From the NCBI RefSeq assembly GCF_019331675.1, contig NZ_JAHBBJ010000013.1:1-64000 (forward strand): DNA of 64,000 bases. Direction: 5' to 3'. The DNA comes from Bifidobacterium miconisargentati. GTDB lineage: Bacteria; Actinomycetota; Actinomycetes; Actinomycetales; Bifidobacteriaceae. The notes beneath the pieces are model-generated. The model worked only from the letters and a program-made list of their open reading frames with translations, ran no database searches and was not told the origin of the DNA. Shown here piece by piece: positions 8,464 through 17,047 of the stretch. The position numbers and the translations under genes are program-made. Within the stretch, counting starts at the first letter, position 1, and each line of letters opens with the position of its first letter.

Positions 8464-9651
8464 TCAGCGCAGCACGCCCTCGATGAGGCGGGTGATGAGC
8501 TCGGTGTAGCCGATGCCCGTGGCCTCCCAGGCCTTGGGGTACATGGAGATCGGCGTGAAGCCGGGCATGGTGTTGATCTCGTTGACCATCACCGTGCCGT
8601 CCGGGGTCACGAAGGTGTCCACGCGGCTCAGTCCGGCGCCGTCCACGGCCTTGAAGGCGCGGCGGGCCACGTCGCGCACGTCCTCCAGCACACTCACCGG
8701 CAGGTTGGCCGGCACTTCCACGTGGCTGGCGGAGGCGTCCATGTACTTGGAGTCGAAGTCGTAGAACTGGTCGTCGTCCTGGTGGTCGAGCACGATCTCG
8801 CCGGGCCAGCTGGCCTCCGGCTCGTCGCCCGGCTTGGCGCACAGCACGGCGCATTCCACCTCGCGACCGTCGATGCCCTGCTCGATGAGCACCTTCCAGT
8901 CATGCTCGCCGGCGGTGGCGATCGCGGCGGCCAGACGGTCGAGCTGGGTCTCGCGGTCGTCGGCCTGTTCCACCTTGGTCACGCCGAAGCTGGAGCCGGC
9001 GCGGGAGGGCTTGACGAACAGCGGGTAGGCCAGCTGGGCGGCCTCGATCTGCTCCAGCACGCCCGCGGCGGTGAAGTTGCGCGCGTCCACGGTGATGCCG
9101 GGCGCGGTGGGGATGCCGGCCGAGGAGAGCACCACCTTGGTGAAGTGCTTGTCCATGCAGGCGGCGGAGGCGAACACACCACAGCCCACGTACGGCACGT
9201 CCATCATTTCCAGAAGGCCCTGGATGGTGCCGTCCTCGCCATACGGGCCGTGCAGCACGGGCAGCACGGCGTCCACATGGCCCAGCGAGGTGAGTACGTG
9301 GCTCATTTCGGGGTCGTTGAGGCTCACGAAGCTCGTGCCGAAACCGGATTCGCCGGAGCCCAGATGCTCCGGTTCGCCCATGAAGAAGCCATCCTTGCCG
9401 CGGGAGGGGTCCAGCAGCACCGGGCGCGATTCCGGCGTGATCTTCACGGTCGGCAGCTCGCCGCCGTCCAAGCTCCATCCGCGCGGGTCCTCACCGTTGA
9501 CGATCCACTTGCCGTCCTTGGTGATGCCGACCGGAATCGGCTCGAAGCGATCGGTGTCCATGGCGTTGAGCACGCCGGCGGTGGAGATGCAGGAGATCGA
9601 ATGCTCGTCCGCACGTCCGCCGTACAGCACCACAACACGCTTTTTGGCCAT
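8464..9651 (-). CDS. ddl: D-alanine--D-alanine ligase
   Basis: Joins two D-alanines with ATP for peptidoglycan precursor synthesis in the cytoplasm. The 395-residue protein starts MAKKRVVVLYGGRADEHSIS (N-terminal ligase domain), continues with HGPYGEDGTIQGLLE at about residues 135-150 and the ATP-grasp domain (FVKPSRAGSSFGV), and ends with the metal-binding EINTMPGFT at about 357. A second ATG 6 bp upstream (MVMAKK) is an alternative. It is last in a minus-strand run with plsC and gpsA, 101 bp after gpsA, so cell-envelope lipid and wall genes are grouped. Confidence 0.96.
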   Translation of the reverse strand: MAKKRVVVLYGGRADEHSISCISTAGVLNAMDTDRFEPIPVGITKDGKWIVNGEDPRGWSLDGGELPTVKITPESRPVLLDPSRGKDGFFMGEPEHLGSGESGFGTSFVSLNDPEMSHVLTSLGHVDAVLPVLHGPYGEDGTIQGLLEMMDVPYVGCGVFASAACMDKHFTKVVLSSAGIPTAPGITVDARNFTAAGVLEQIEAAQLAYPLFVKPSRAGSSFGVTKVEQADDRETQLDRLAAAIATAGEHDWKVLIEQGIDGREVECAVLCAKPGDEPEASWPGEIVLDHQDDDQFYDFDSKYMDASASHVEVPANLPVSVLEDVRDVARRAFKAVDGAGLSRVDTFVTPDGTVMVNEINTMPGFTPISMYPKAWEATGIGYTELITRLIEGVLR

Positions 9652-9752
9652 AACCATCCCTATCTTTCGACTCTTGTCCGGCGTCTGTCCGCCGTTCCTA
9701 AATCCGTGACCCGAGTGTACTCGCGCCCCGGCCCTATCGTCGGGCCGCAGTC

Positions 9753-10754
9753 CTACTCGGCGGTGACCTCGCGGCCGAAGAGGCCGGCCAACATCTCGGA
9801 GCAAGAGATGCCCTCGTTGAGCACGCGGCTCATCTGGTAGGCCAGCGGGGTGGGCACGCCGAGCTGATCGCCGAGCGCCACGACGGCGTCCGTGGTGGGT
9901 ACGCCCTCGGCCACGCCGTTGCTCACCTTGGTGGCCTCCTCGACGCTCATGCCCTTGCCCAGGTTCGAGCCGAACGTGTAGTTGCGGGAGAGCGGGGAGC
10001 CGCAGGTGGCGATGAGGTCGCCCACACCGGCCAGGCCAGCGAAGGTCTTGGGATCGGCGCCGGCGGCCGCACCCAAAGCGGTCAGTTCGGCCAGACCGCG
10101 GGTCTCGATCATGGCGGCGGTGTTCTCGCCGTAGCCGGCGCCACGGGCCATGCCCACGGCGAGCGCGGTCACGTTCTTGAGGCTGCCGCACATTTCCAGA
10201 CCGATCACGTCGGTGGTCACGAAGGCCTTGAAGTAGGAGGTGGTGCAGGTTTCGGCCACCTTCTTGGCGTTCTCGATGTCCTCGCAGGCCACCACGGTGG
10301 CGGCGGGGTGACGATCGGCGATCTCCTTGGACAGGTTCGGGCCGGAGATGGCGGCGAAACGGTCGGCCGGCAGGTCGAGGGTCTCACGCACCACTTCGTC
10401 CATGCGCTTGTTGGTCTTGCGCTCGATGCCCTTCATGAGGCTCACCACGATGGCTGTCTCGGGGATGAGGCCCTTGAACTCGGTCAGGGCCACGCGCGCG
10501 AACTGGGCGGCGATGGCCACCACCACGATCTCGGCGTCCTTGACGGCCTCGGCACGGTCGCCGGTGGCGGTCATGGCGTCCGGCAGCTTCTCCACGGACG
10601 GCAGGCGCACGCCGTTGTGATGATGGTCGCGGATGCCCTCCACGATTTCGGGCTCCATGGCCCACATGGTCACGGTGTTGCCCGCGTCGGCCAGCACCTG
10701 ACCGAAGGCGGTACCCCATGCTCCTGCTCCGAGAACCGTTACTTTCCTACCCAT
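9753..10754 (-). CDS. gpsA: NAD(P)-dependent glycerol-3-phosphate dehydrogenase
   Basis: Reduces dihydroxyacetone phosphate to sn-glycerol-3-phosphate, the backbone of membrane phospholipids. The 333 residues carry the Rossmann motif VLGAGAWGTAFG at 6-17, the conserved GPNLSKEIA block, and the substrate-binding segment SLKNVTALAVGMARGAGYGEN near residue 191 with the catalytic lysine. GGAG sits 8 nt before the ATG. It lies 72 bp after the acyltransferase gene, so its product could feed the next step of phosphatidate synthesis. Confidence 0.97.
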   Translation of the reverse strand: MGRKVTVLGAGAWGTAFGQVLADAGNTVTMWAMEPEIVEGIRDHHHNGVRLPSVEKLPDAMTATGDRAEAVKDAEIVVVAIAAQFARVALTEFKGLIPETAIVVSLMKGIERKTNKRMDEVVRETLDLPADRFAAISGPNLSKEIADRHPAATVVACEDIENAKKVAETCTTSYFKAFVTTDVIGLEMCGSLKNVTALAVGMARGAGYGENTAAMIETRGLAELTALGAAAGADPKTFAGLAGVGDLIATCGSPLSRNYTFGSNLGKGMSVEEATKVSNGVAEGVPTTDAVVALGDQLGVPTPLAYQMSRVLNEGISCSEMLAGLFGREVTAE

Positions 10755-10826
10755 GATGTCTACTCCTACCTACTCCAAAGCTTCCTTGCGCGATTGCCAC
10801 GATTACCTCGTGCCATGTTACTCCGG

Positions 10827-11753
10827 TTACTCCGCCGGGAACGGCCCGCCGATCTCGGGCCACGGCTTGCGGCTCATGCTGCGGTAGTCCCAATAGCCCT
10901 CGGCCGGGAATTGTTCGCCTCGAATCGCGGCCAGTACCGTGTTCATGCGCTTGAGCACGCGCCACGTCAGTTCGTTGACGGCCTCGACCGGCGGCTCGTC
11001 GCCCCACGAATCCATGTCCGTAAGCAAATCGGCGTAATCAAGCTGATGGTCGTAGCACATCACCACGTTCTTGCGCGGCCACGGCCACCAATGGTTGATG
11101 GATGCCGCGCCCCACGTGACCGCCGGGAACAGCGGCACCTGACGGCCCAGTCGGCAGGAGGATTCGAGCGCGATGAATCCCACGCCCTCCTTGATGCTCA
11201 TCACCCATTTCTTCGGGTCGCGGGTCACGGTGCCTTCCGGCCATACGGTGAGCGGACGGCCGGACGTGAGGATGTCGATGGACGTCTCCTCGATCTGCTT
11301 GGCCTTGCCGGAGTGGCGCTGGACCGGCTGCATGCCCACCAGCTGGAACCACTTGCCGATCACCGGCCACTTCGCCATCTCGGCCTTGGCCATGTACCGC
11401 GGGCGGCGGCCCATGTGGAACAGGCTGGCCATCGGCACGAACACGTCGAACATGGTCACATGACTGGCCGCGGTGATGAAAGGACCGTCCTCGGGCACCT
11501 GTTCGAGACCCCACGCGCGGGTCTTACAGCTCGCGCGGAAAACCACGTCCACGCCGGTGAGCAGTCGTTTGGTGGCCTTGGGATTCTGTGCGTTGATCTC
11601 GTCGAGTTTGGCCTTGTGCCCCGCTCCGGTGGGGAAATCATGCATCGGATCAACCAGACGATGCTGTTTCGCGAGCTCGGCGACCCGTGCGTCGCTCAGG
11701 GGGCTGACCGCGGAACGCGGTGACGGTTTTCCTTTGGATGCCATGCCCACCAT
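10827..11753 (-). CDS. plsC: 1-acyl-sn-glycerol-3-phosphate acyltransferase (PlsC-like)
   Basis: Acylates lysophosphatidate to phosphatidate at the membrane. The HX4D catalytic motif appears as SHVTMFD at about residue 97, and the substrate motif VWPEGTVTRD at about 180. The 308 residues include an N-terminal hydrophilic extension of about 60. Two starts are possible: 11753 (MVGMASK) or 11744 (MASK); neither has a strong Shine-Dalgarno. First gene of the plsC-gpsA-ddl run. Confidence 0.88.
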   Translation of the reverse strand: MVGMASKGKPSPRSAVSPLSDARVAELAKQHRLVDPMHDFPTGAGHKAKLDEINAQNPKATKRLLTGVDVVFRASCKTRAWGLEQVPEDGPFITAASHVTMFDVFVPMASLFHMGRRPRYMAKAEMAKWPVIGKWFQLVGMQPVQRHSGKAKQIEETSIDILTSGRPLTVWPEGTVTRDPKKWVMSIKEGVGFIALESSCRLGRQVPLFPAVTWGAASINHWWPWPRKNVVMCYDHQLDYADLLTDMDSWGDEPPVEAVNELTWRVLKRMNTVLAAIRGEQFPAEGYWDYRSMSRKPWPEIGGPFPAE

Positions 11754-11820
11754 TGTTGCACGGCCCCACCCGAATCGGAACCGTCATTGTTCGCGCTACT
11801 CAGGCCGCCCACGCCCAGCC

Positions 11821-11850
11821 CTACAGACTCCCTACAGACTCCCTACAGAC
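11821..11850. repeat. Short 11-bp tandem repeat
   Basis: CTACAGACTCC is repeated 2.7 times without mismatch in the gap between plsC and ridA. A simple microsatellite-like run, possibly variable in copy number. Confidence 0.8.
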
Positions 11851-11855
11851 GAAAG

Positions 11856-11904
11856 CGACCCGCCGCCCGCCTCGGATGCATATATCCGGGCAGACGACGG
11901 GTCG
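11856..11904 (-). terminator. Terminator-like hairpin after ridA
   Basis: A two-part stem: CGACCCG (11856-11862) with CGGGTCG (11898-11904), and GCCCG (11865-11869) with CGGGC (11887-11891). It is positioned 35 bp past the ridA stop on the minus strand. No U-tract is obvious. Confidence 0.4.
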
Positions 11905-11939
11905 TCTCAAAATCGCAAAGCAAAACAGCGATCAGCGCA

Positions 11940-12329
11940 TCACAGCACGGCGATGGCGTCGATCTCCACGAGCGCGCCCTTGGGGATGTCGTTGCCGCCG
12001 AACGCCACGCGGGCCGGCTTCACGGAACCGATGAACACCTCGGCGTAGCGGGCGTCCACCTCCTTGAAGTCCTCCACGTTCTTCAGGTAGATGGTGGCGC
12101 GGCACACGTGCTCGATGCCCGTGCCGGCCGTGTCCAGAATGCACTTGATGTTCTTGAGCGCCTGGGCGGCCTGCTCGCCCGCGGTCTCGCCGGCCAGTTC
12201 GCCGGTGGCCGGGTCGATGCCCAGCTGGCCGGAGACGAACACGAATCCGTTCGCCTTGACGGCCTGGCTGTACGCGCCCAGCGCGGCCGGTGCCTCGGAA
12301 GTCGCGACCGCTTCCATCTTTTCGCTCAT
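11940..12329 (-). CDS. ridA: RidA/YjgF-family enamine/imine deaminase
   Basis: A 129-residue protein, the normal RidA length. Family members hydrolyse reactive 2-aminoacrylate-type imines released by PLP enzymes such as threonine dehydratase. Visible family blocks are PAALGAYSQAVKANGFVFVSG near residues 14-35, the Arg-containing HVCRATIYLKNVEDF near 85-100, and PARVAFGGNDIPKGALVEID at the C-terminus; the last places F-G-G where many family members have an Ala/Gly-rich loop. GAGGAG lies upstream of the ATG. 45 bp downstream of the GDPD-like gene. Confidence 0.93.
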   Translation of the reverse strand: MSEKMEAVATSEAPAALGAYSQAVKANGFVFVSGQLGIDPATGELAGETAGEQAAQALKNIKCILDTAGTGIEHVCRATIYLKNVEDFKEVDARYAEVFIGSVKPARVAFGGNDIPKGALVEIDAIAVL

Positions 12330-12374
12330 GATGATGCTCCTCTCATAGGTGGCGCCCGTCCGATACCGCCGGCG

Positions 12375-13487
12375 TCAGTGCCCGGCCATTGGCCGATTAC
12401 GTTGCAGTCTAGCGATTGCATCGTCATGCGGGCCGTCCGATGCCCGCGATGCGGCCATATCGCCAGGCCTCCCCTGCCTCACCGTGAAGGCGAACCGGCG
12501 CGCCAGCCTGCGCACGCTTTTCGCACTGGCGCCCAGCACGCCGTCCGCACCGAGTTTCAGGCACCGTCTGCCTTCGTTATAGTCGCCGCTCACACCGGCG
12601 TACACGGGGATGTTGCTGCGGTTCGCGCGGTCCAGAACGGCCTGGTCCAACCGGTTGCCGCGCATCACCACGAAGCTCACTCCCCTGGGCCAGCCGACTT
12701 CCGGATGGCCCGCCGGGCTCACGCATTTGCCGACCGTCCAGCCCGGATGCAACTTGCGCATGAATTCGACCGCGTCGTCGTTGGTGGACATGAACATCGC
12801 ACGGTCGGAGAAATTATTGCGTTCGATCACGCGGGAGATGGCGCGGGTCAGCTTCGGCGCATGGACGGAACCGGTCTTCATGTCCAGCAGCAGCCCCAGA
12901 TGGTCGTTGACGTGTTGGGCGGCCATCACGGCCTGTTCCAAGGTGGGTACGTGGAAGTCCTCGCCGTTCTGCCGCATGGTCAGGTGCTGCAGTTCGCGGG
13001 TGCTCAGGATGCCCACCGAGACGTTGCGGCCGTCCGCGGCGAGGCGGCCGGTGGAGCGGTCATGGAAGACCACCGGGGTGCCGTCGGCATCCAACCGCAC
13101 GTCGATCTCGGCATAGTCGGCACCGTTCGCGCCGGCGTTGGTGATGGCGTGCAGCGAGTTCTCGGGAGCGGAATCGTCGCCCCGATGGGCGATGGCGAGC
13201 GGACGCACCTGCCAGTCGATCGGCCCGTCCTGCTCCTTGCGACGCACACGTACCGCGGCGGACGTGGCCATGCCGGTGATCAGCGCCAACGCCAACACCA
13301 GCACGACGATCTGGGCGAACCAGCGGCGACGGGACTGAGTATGGACGGTTCCGGGCGCAGTTGCCGGCGGAATCGCGGAGACATCCAATGCCCTATTCCT
13401 CGCGGCATGAGGTACGAGTAGGAAATCGATGATATTGCGGAACCCACCGCCACGTTCAGGCCTTTGGGAATTATCCATCTTCGTCAT
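12375..13487 (-). CDS. Membrane-anchored glycerophosphodiester phosphodiesterase
   Basis: A 370-residue protein. A basic N-terminal tail (RRRW) and a transmembrane helix at about residues 52-75 precede a GDPD domain facing outside. The domain carries AHRGDDSAPENS at about 97, YAEIDVRLDADG and VVFHDRSTGRL. These supply the catalytic histidines and metal-binding Glu-Asp of the family, which cleaves glycerophosphodiesters to glycerol-3-phosphate and an alcohol. The start at 13487 has AGGGAGG at good spacing; the ATG at 13490 is too close to it. Only one transmembrane helix is present, unlike the multi-helix GdpP/YhdW types. Confidence 0.88.
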   Translation of the reverse strand: MTKMDNSQRPERGGGFRNIIDFLLVPHAARNRALDVSAIPPATAPGTVHTQSRRRWFAQIVVLVLALALITGMATSAAVRVRRKEQDGPIDWQVRPLAIAHRGDDSAPENSLHAITNAGANGADYAEIDVRLDADGTPVVFHDRSTGRLAADGRNVSVGILSTRELQHLTMRQNGEDFHVPTLEQAVMAAQHVNDHLGLLLDMKTGSVHAPKLTRAISRVIERNNFSDRAMFMSTNDDAVEFMRKLHPGWTVGKCVSPAGHPEVGWPRGVSFVVMRGNRLDQAVLDRANRSNIPVYAGVSGDYNEGRRCLKLGADGVLGASAKSVRRLARRFAFTVRQGRPGDMAASRASDGPHDDAIARLQRNRPMAGH

Positions 13488-13706
13488 CATGCACCTCCCT
13501 GCCGCGGCGGGCATCGCTTGCGCCGCGTAGTGCTTTCATTATGCGATGCGGCAGGGGTTCCCATGCCTAATTTCATGTCAAGTTCATGGTTATCTCAGGG
13601 AAAACTCAGGGAGGCCCTGACATGGGCTCCGTCATACGAGCAGGGTCTCTTGTCTGGCGGACAACACGGCTCCAAACCACCCGCGAGCAGTATGCAACAG
13701 CCTCGC

Positions 13707-13958
13707 AGCGGTCTTTTGAGTACAGAAGCGCATTCATTCTGTACCAGCGAGACCGCCAAACACCTTTTCTGCGGTCCTTTCAGTACAGAAACCCTCGTCT
13801 CCTGGACTGAAACGACCGCAAATCCCCTCCTCAGCGTCCATTTGATGATAGGAACGAGCGCCTTCTAGCTCGAAACGACCGCAAATCGCCTGCCCAGCGA
13901 CGGTTTCATGCCAGAAGCATCCGTCTTCTGTACCGAAACGATTGCTTAGTCCCACCGG
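13707..13958. repeat. 63-bp periodic hairpin array (four units)
   Basis: Unit starts at 13707, 13770, 13833 and 13896 are each exactly 63 bp apart. The second unit pairs GCGGTCCTTTCAGT with ACTGAAACGACCGC, leaving a GTACAGAA half-palindrome and a variable loop. The fixed linker then reads AAAT-CCCTCC-like. Units are about 60-70% alike. No open reading frame spans them convincingly. The array sits between the GDPD promoter and the tRNA-Arg terminator. Confidence 0.8.
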
Positions 13959-13973
13959 CCTGATACGAAAAAC

Positions 13974-14006
13974 GGGATTCCAAGACCTTGCAAGCCTTGG
14001 AATCCC
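13974..14006 (-). terminator. Terminator of tRNA-Arg
   Basis: A perfect 11-bp stem (13974-13984 with 13996-14006), followed on the minus strand by GTTTTTCG. It begins 11 bp beyond the tRNA 3' end. A clean intrinsic terminator. Confidence 0.85.
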
Positions 14007-14016
14007 GCCAATCTGG

Positions 14017-14089
14017 TGGGCCCAAAGGGGATCGAACCCTCGACCTTCTGTTCCGGAGACAGACGCTCTATCCACTGAGCTACGGACCC
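14017..14089 (-). tRNA. tRNA-Arg (anticodon CCG)
   Basis: A 73-nt cloverleaf without encoded CCA. The acceptor arms GGGTCCG and TGGGCCC pair with two G-U pairs; the D-arm contains GCTCAGTGGATAGAGC; the anticodon stem TCTGT/ACAGA encloses loop CTCCGGA, giving anticodon CCG for codon CGG. The T-arm is GAGGGTTCGATCCCC-like. The discriminator base is A. It is followed by its own terminator and then the 63-bp array. Confidence 0.95.
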
Positions 14090-14308
14090 AGACAACTTCA
14101 CTACTGTACACCACGCCCGGCCGGCCCGCACCCATCGGTCCGCCATTCGCAGCGATTTCACAGGTTCGACGAGGCCCATCGCGCAGAACAGCACGAAACA
14201 GCACCAACCGCCGCGTGGAATAAGCCCGCCGGCGCGCCCCGACTGCAAACCGTTGCAACAACGATTGCAAACCCCGCAAATCCCCGCGCTTCGCCCTACA
14301 ATGGGGCT

Positions 14309-14935
14309 ATGTCGGAACCCACAGATGACTTCGAATACGAGCGCCGCTTCTTCTGCCGCGAACTGCCGGCGGAATATGACGACGGCGATGCCCCGGCGCT
14401 CATCATTCAGAGCTACTACGTGTACACCGACAATTACGCCTTGCGCGTGCGGCTGCTCTCGCACAGCATACAGATGGACATGACGCCCGATTTGGACCCG
14501 ATCGCCGTGCTGGAGGACAACCGCGAGCGCTTCTCCGAGGCATACGTCACCGTCAAAGGCCCGTCCGTGGGCGGCACGCGCTATGAGGTGGAGCGCGAGA
14601 TCGATACGCGCATCGCGGTCGAACTCGTCAAGCGCGGCGGCAGGGTGGTCATCAAGAACCGTTATTCCGTGTGGATCGCGGAGGACGGCTGGAGCGTGGA
14701 CGTGTTCGGCGGCCCAAACGCGCCACTCGTGGTGGCCGAGGCCGAGCGCGCCACGCCCGTCACCAATCTGACGATTCCGAAGTTCTGCATCACCGAAATC
14801 ACCGATCAGCCACGGTTCAACAACGACGGACTCGCCGAGCGGCCGTTCGGCGAGTGGAGGGATGACTTCGAACGGGAGCTGGCCAAGGAGGGCCCGCACT
14901 TCCAGCCATATTTTGGAAAGAACCGGATGGCGTAG
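14309..14935 (+). CDS. CYTH-domain protein
   Basis: A 208-residue protein of the CYTH (class IV adenylate cyclase / thiamine triphosphatase / tripolyphosphatase) fold. The signature EYERRFF is at residues 9-15, a variant of ExExK in which the last basic residue is Arg. Further strands supply charged residues to the tunnel: ALRVRLL, AYVTVKGP, TRYEVEREI, VIKNRYSVW and DVFGG. This suggests hydrolysis of triphosphate compounds, but the substrate is unknown. TACAAT (14297-14302) ends 6 nt before the ATG and there is no Shine-Dalgarno, so a leaderless mRNA is likely. It converges with the YbbN-like gene 19 bp away. Confidence 0.85.
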   Translation: MSEPTDDFEYERRFFCRELPAEYDDGDAPALIIQSYYVYTDNYALRVRLLSHSIQMDMTPDLDPIAVLEDNRERFSEAYVTVKGPSVGGTRYEVEREIDTRIAVELVKRGGRVVIKNRYSVWIAEDGWSVDVFGGPNAPLVVAEAERATPVTNLTIPKFCITEITDQPRFNNDGLAERPFGEWRDDFERELAKEGPHFQPYFGKNRMA

Positions 14936-14954
14936 CGCGGGTCAAAGCCTCGGC

Positions 14955-15923
14955 TCAGTACATCAGCGTGGCGAGGCGACGGCGGGCGCGCTTCAGGCGC
15001 TCATCGGTCGGCTCGGGGATGGCGAAGTACTCCAGCAAACGCTTGCGTACCTCGTCCAGGTCGGCCTTGTGTCCGGCGGCGAGGAAGTCCAGCAGACGGT
15101 CGAAGGCGTCCTGAATCTGGCCGCCGATCATATCGATGTCAGCCACGGCCAGCTGCGCCTCGACGTCGTCCGGGGCGGCGGCCGCGGCAGCGCGCACCTC
15201 ACGCACGTTCGCCTGGCCGGAGCGGGCCAGCAGCAGCGCCTTGGCGCGTTCACGGGCGGCAAGCGCATCGTGCGGGTCGGATTCCAGCACGCGAGCATAT
15301 TCGGCGGCCGCACCGGCGTAATCGCCCTCCTCGGCCAGACGATGGGCCTCGGCGTGCTCGGGCGGCACCTGATCGGCACCCGCACCGGCGGCACCGGCGG
15401 ACTTGGCCGCATCCGAATCAGGATCGCCGGAGTACGGCGCGGTGCCGCTCACACCGGCCTGCGCGGCGGCCTGGATGATCTTCGGAATCACCTCGTCGCA
15501 CAGCTGTTTGACCTCGTCGTCTCCCGGCAGACCCTGCAGCAGCGGCATCGGACGGCCGCCGATGAGAGCGAACAGCGCGGGCGCGCCCTGCACCTGCAGC
15601 GCCTGGGCGATGGACGGGTTCGAGGCGATGTCGATACGGGAGAGCTGGATCTTGCCGTCCAGCGCGTTCACCGCGTCGCCCAGCGCGCGGGCCATCGGGA
15701 AGAGACGGTCGTCCGTGGGCACCCACAGCAGCATGAGGATCGGGAACGTGGCCGAGGTCTGCACCATGGCCTGGAAGGTGTTCTCGTTGGTGTCGATCAC
15801 ATAGCCGCCGGCCGCGGGAGCGCCGCCCACCTGCCCCGGTTCGGCCTTGACTTGATGCTTCAGGGCCTCCAGATCCACGGCCCCCGCCAGGGACACTCCG
15901 GGATGGAACTGCTGATCAGCCAT
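14955..15923 (-). CDS. YbbN/CnoX-like thioredoxin-fold TPR protein lacking the CXXC motif
   Basis: A 322-residue protein. Residues about 55-150 form a thioredoxin fold (FPILMLLWVPTDDRLFPMARAL); residues about 185-310 are tetratricopeptide-like helices (AHRLAEEGDYAGAAAEYARVL). YbbN/CnoX proteins act as co-chaperones that hold oxidised or unfolding substrates. Here the usual active-site Cys-x-x-Cys is replaced by V-P-T-D-D with no cysteines, so it cannot do disulfide exchange. GGAGG lies 5 nt before ATG 15923, which is preferred to the longer frame. It is 86 bp downstream of the lipoprotein gene, so it may share its transcript. Confidence 0.88.
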   Translation of the reverse strand: MADQQFHPGVSLAGAVDLEALKHQVKAEPGQVGGAPAAGGYVIDTNENTFQAMVQTSATFPILMLLWVPTDDRLFPMARALGDAVNALDGKIQLSRIDIASNPSIAQALQVQGAPALFALIGGRPMPLLQGLPGDDEVKQLCDEVIPKIIQAAAQAGVSGTAPYSGDPDSDAAKSAGAAGAGADQVPPEHAEAHRLAEEGDYAGAAAEYARVLESDPHDALAARERAKALLLARSGQANVREVRAAAAAAPDDVEAQLAVADIDMIGGQIQDAFDRLLDFLAAGHKADLDEVRKRLLEYFAIPEPTDERLKRARRRLATLMY

Positions 15924-16009
15924 ACTTGCCTCCACATTGCTTCACGAATACAAAAAACGGTGCCGGAACCGATTGTAGTTCCGGCACCGCGAGTACGCAG
16001 CGGATATGC

Positions 16010-17047
16010 TCAGAGCGCTTCGACCTTGACCGGTTGGCGGTCGGCGCCCACGGCGGTCACCTGTGCATCGGCCCCGCCGGCCTTGGGGATGTACAGCGCC
16101 ACCACGTTCACGTACGTCACCTGCATGGTGCTGGTGTACTTGTCGCTGTTGTACAGGGCCTTCTCGTCGTCCGAGGCGGGCTGCGATTCGCGGCCGTCGC
16201 CGGCCTTGCGCACCCATACGGAGTTGATGCGGCCCACCACGAGCTCGCCACCTTCGGCCGAGCGCATGACCCACATCTGGTCGGGCACGGCCTCGAAGGT
16301 CTGCTGCTGGGTGCCGTTGTTGCGTTCCATGCCGGCCTGCACGTCCGCGGCGGTCTTGGCCAGGTTCTGGCGCAACAGATCGTCCGCGAACTTGGAGGCG
16401 TACTGGCTGTTCGAGCCGTTCTGCAGCACGTCCGCATACTGGGTCAGCGCGTCGGCGGCGGTCATGACCAGGCCGCTGTCCTTGGCGGAACCCTGCTTGG
16501 AGCCCAGCGTGGGAATCTCGAACTTGGGCAGCTGCGCGCCCTCGAACAGACGGGCCATGGCCACCAGCTTGTAGTTCTGGCGGGCGGACGCCTGGTTCAT
16601 CACCAGCAGACGCTTGGACTGCTGGTCCGACGTGGTGGTGGTGATGGTGAACACCGAGCGCGGCCAACCGTCATCGGTGGGAATCACGACCTGCGCCACG
16701 TCCTTCGGAATCACGGCGAACTTGCTCAGGGAACCGGTCTTCTGTGCCACGGTGATCTGGCTGCCGCGGATCTCCAGCTGCGGGCCGCCCATCACGGCGG
16801 CGAGCTGGTCCACGCTCTTGGCCTGATCGGCCGCGTCGATCCCATCGAGAATCGCCAGTCGAATCTTCTTCTCCTGCGCTTCGGTCAGGTCAGGCGTGGC
16901 CTGGGTGGACGAATCGGCCACCGGAGTGGGCAGCTGGCCTTCGCAGGCGGCCAACGGGGTCACCATCGCGGCGACGGCGAGCGCGGCGACGGCGAGCCTG
17001 CCCCACCGTGCGAATGGTGCACGTGCGAACGTATTCGGCTTGTTCAT
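16010..17047 (-). CDS. Putative lipoprotein of unknown function
   Basis: A 345-residue exported protein. The signal sequence with hydrophobic core LAVAALAVAAMV ends in lipobox LAACEG (Cys about residue 35), so it should be attached to the outer membrane face. The rest is mixed alpha/beta with no motif I recognise; similar large lipoproteins accompany a membrane partner in other actinobacteria. Its ATG overlaps the stop of the upstream membrane-protein gene (ATGA-type, 4 bp), implying coupled synthesis and joint function. Confidence 0.75.
   Translation of the reverse strand: MNKPNTFARAPFARWGRLAVAALAVAAMVTPLAACEGQLPTPVADSSTQATPDLTEAQEKKIRLAILDGIDAADQAKSVDQLAAVMGGPQLEIRGSQITVAQKTGSLSKFAVIPKDVAQVVIPTDDGWPRSVFTITTTTSDQQSKRLLVMNQASARQNYKLVAMARLFEGAQLPKFEIPTLGSKQGSAKDSGLVMTAADALTQYADVLQNGSNSQYASKFADDLLRQNLAKTAADVQAGMERNNGTQQQTFEAVPDQMWVMRSAEGGELVVGRINSVWVRKAGDGRESQPASDDEKALYNSDKYTSTMQVTYVNVVALYIPKAGGADAQVTAVGADRQPVKVEAL

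Noticed and set aside
8464..10191. Long ddl frame of 575 residues
   Set aside because: The first 180 residues are read through the gap and antisense-frame of gpsA; family similarity begins at MAKKRVVVLYGG (9651).
13464..13868. 134-residue plus-strand open frame over the 63-bp array
   Set aside because: The frame is open only because 63 is a multiple of 3. Composition is not coding-like, there is no ribosome binding site, and the opposite strand is equally open.
13734..14279. 181-residue minus-strand open frame across tRNA-Arg
   Set aside because: It runs through the tRNA and its terminator, so it cannot be a real gene.
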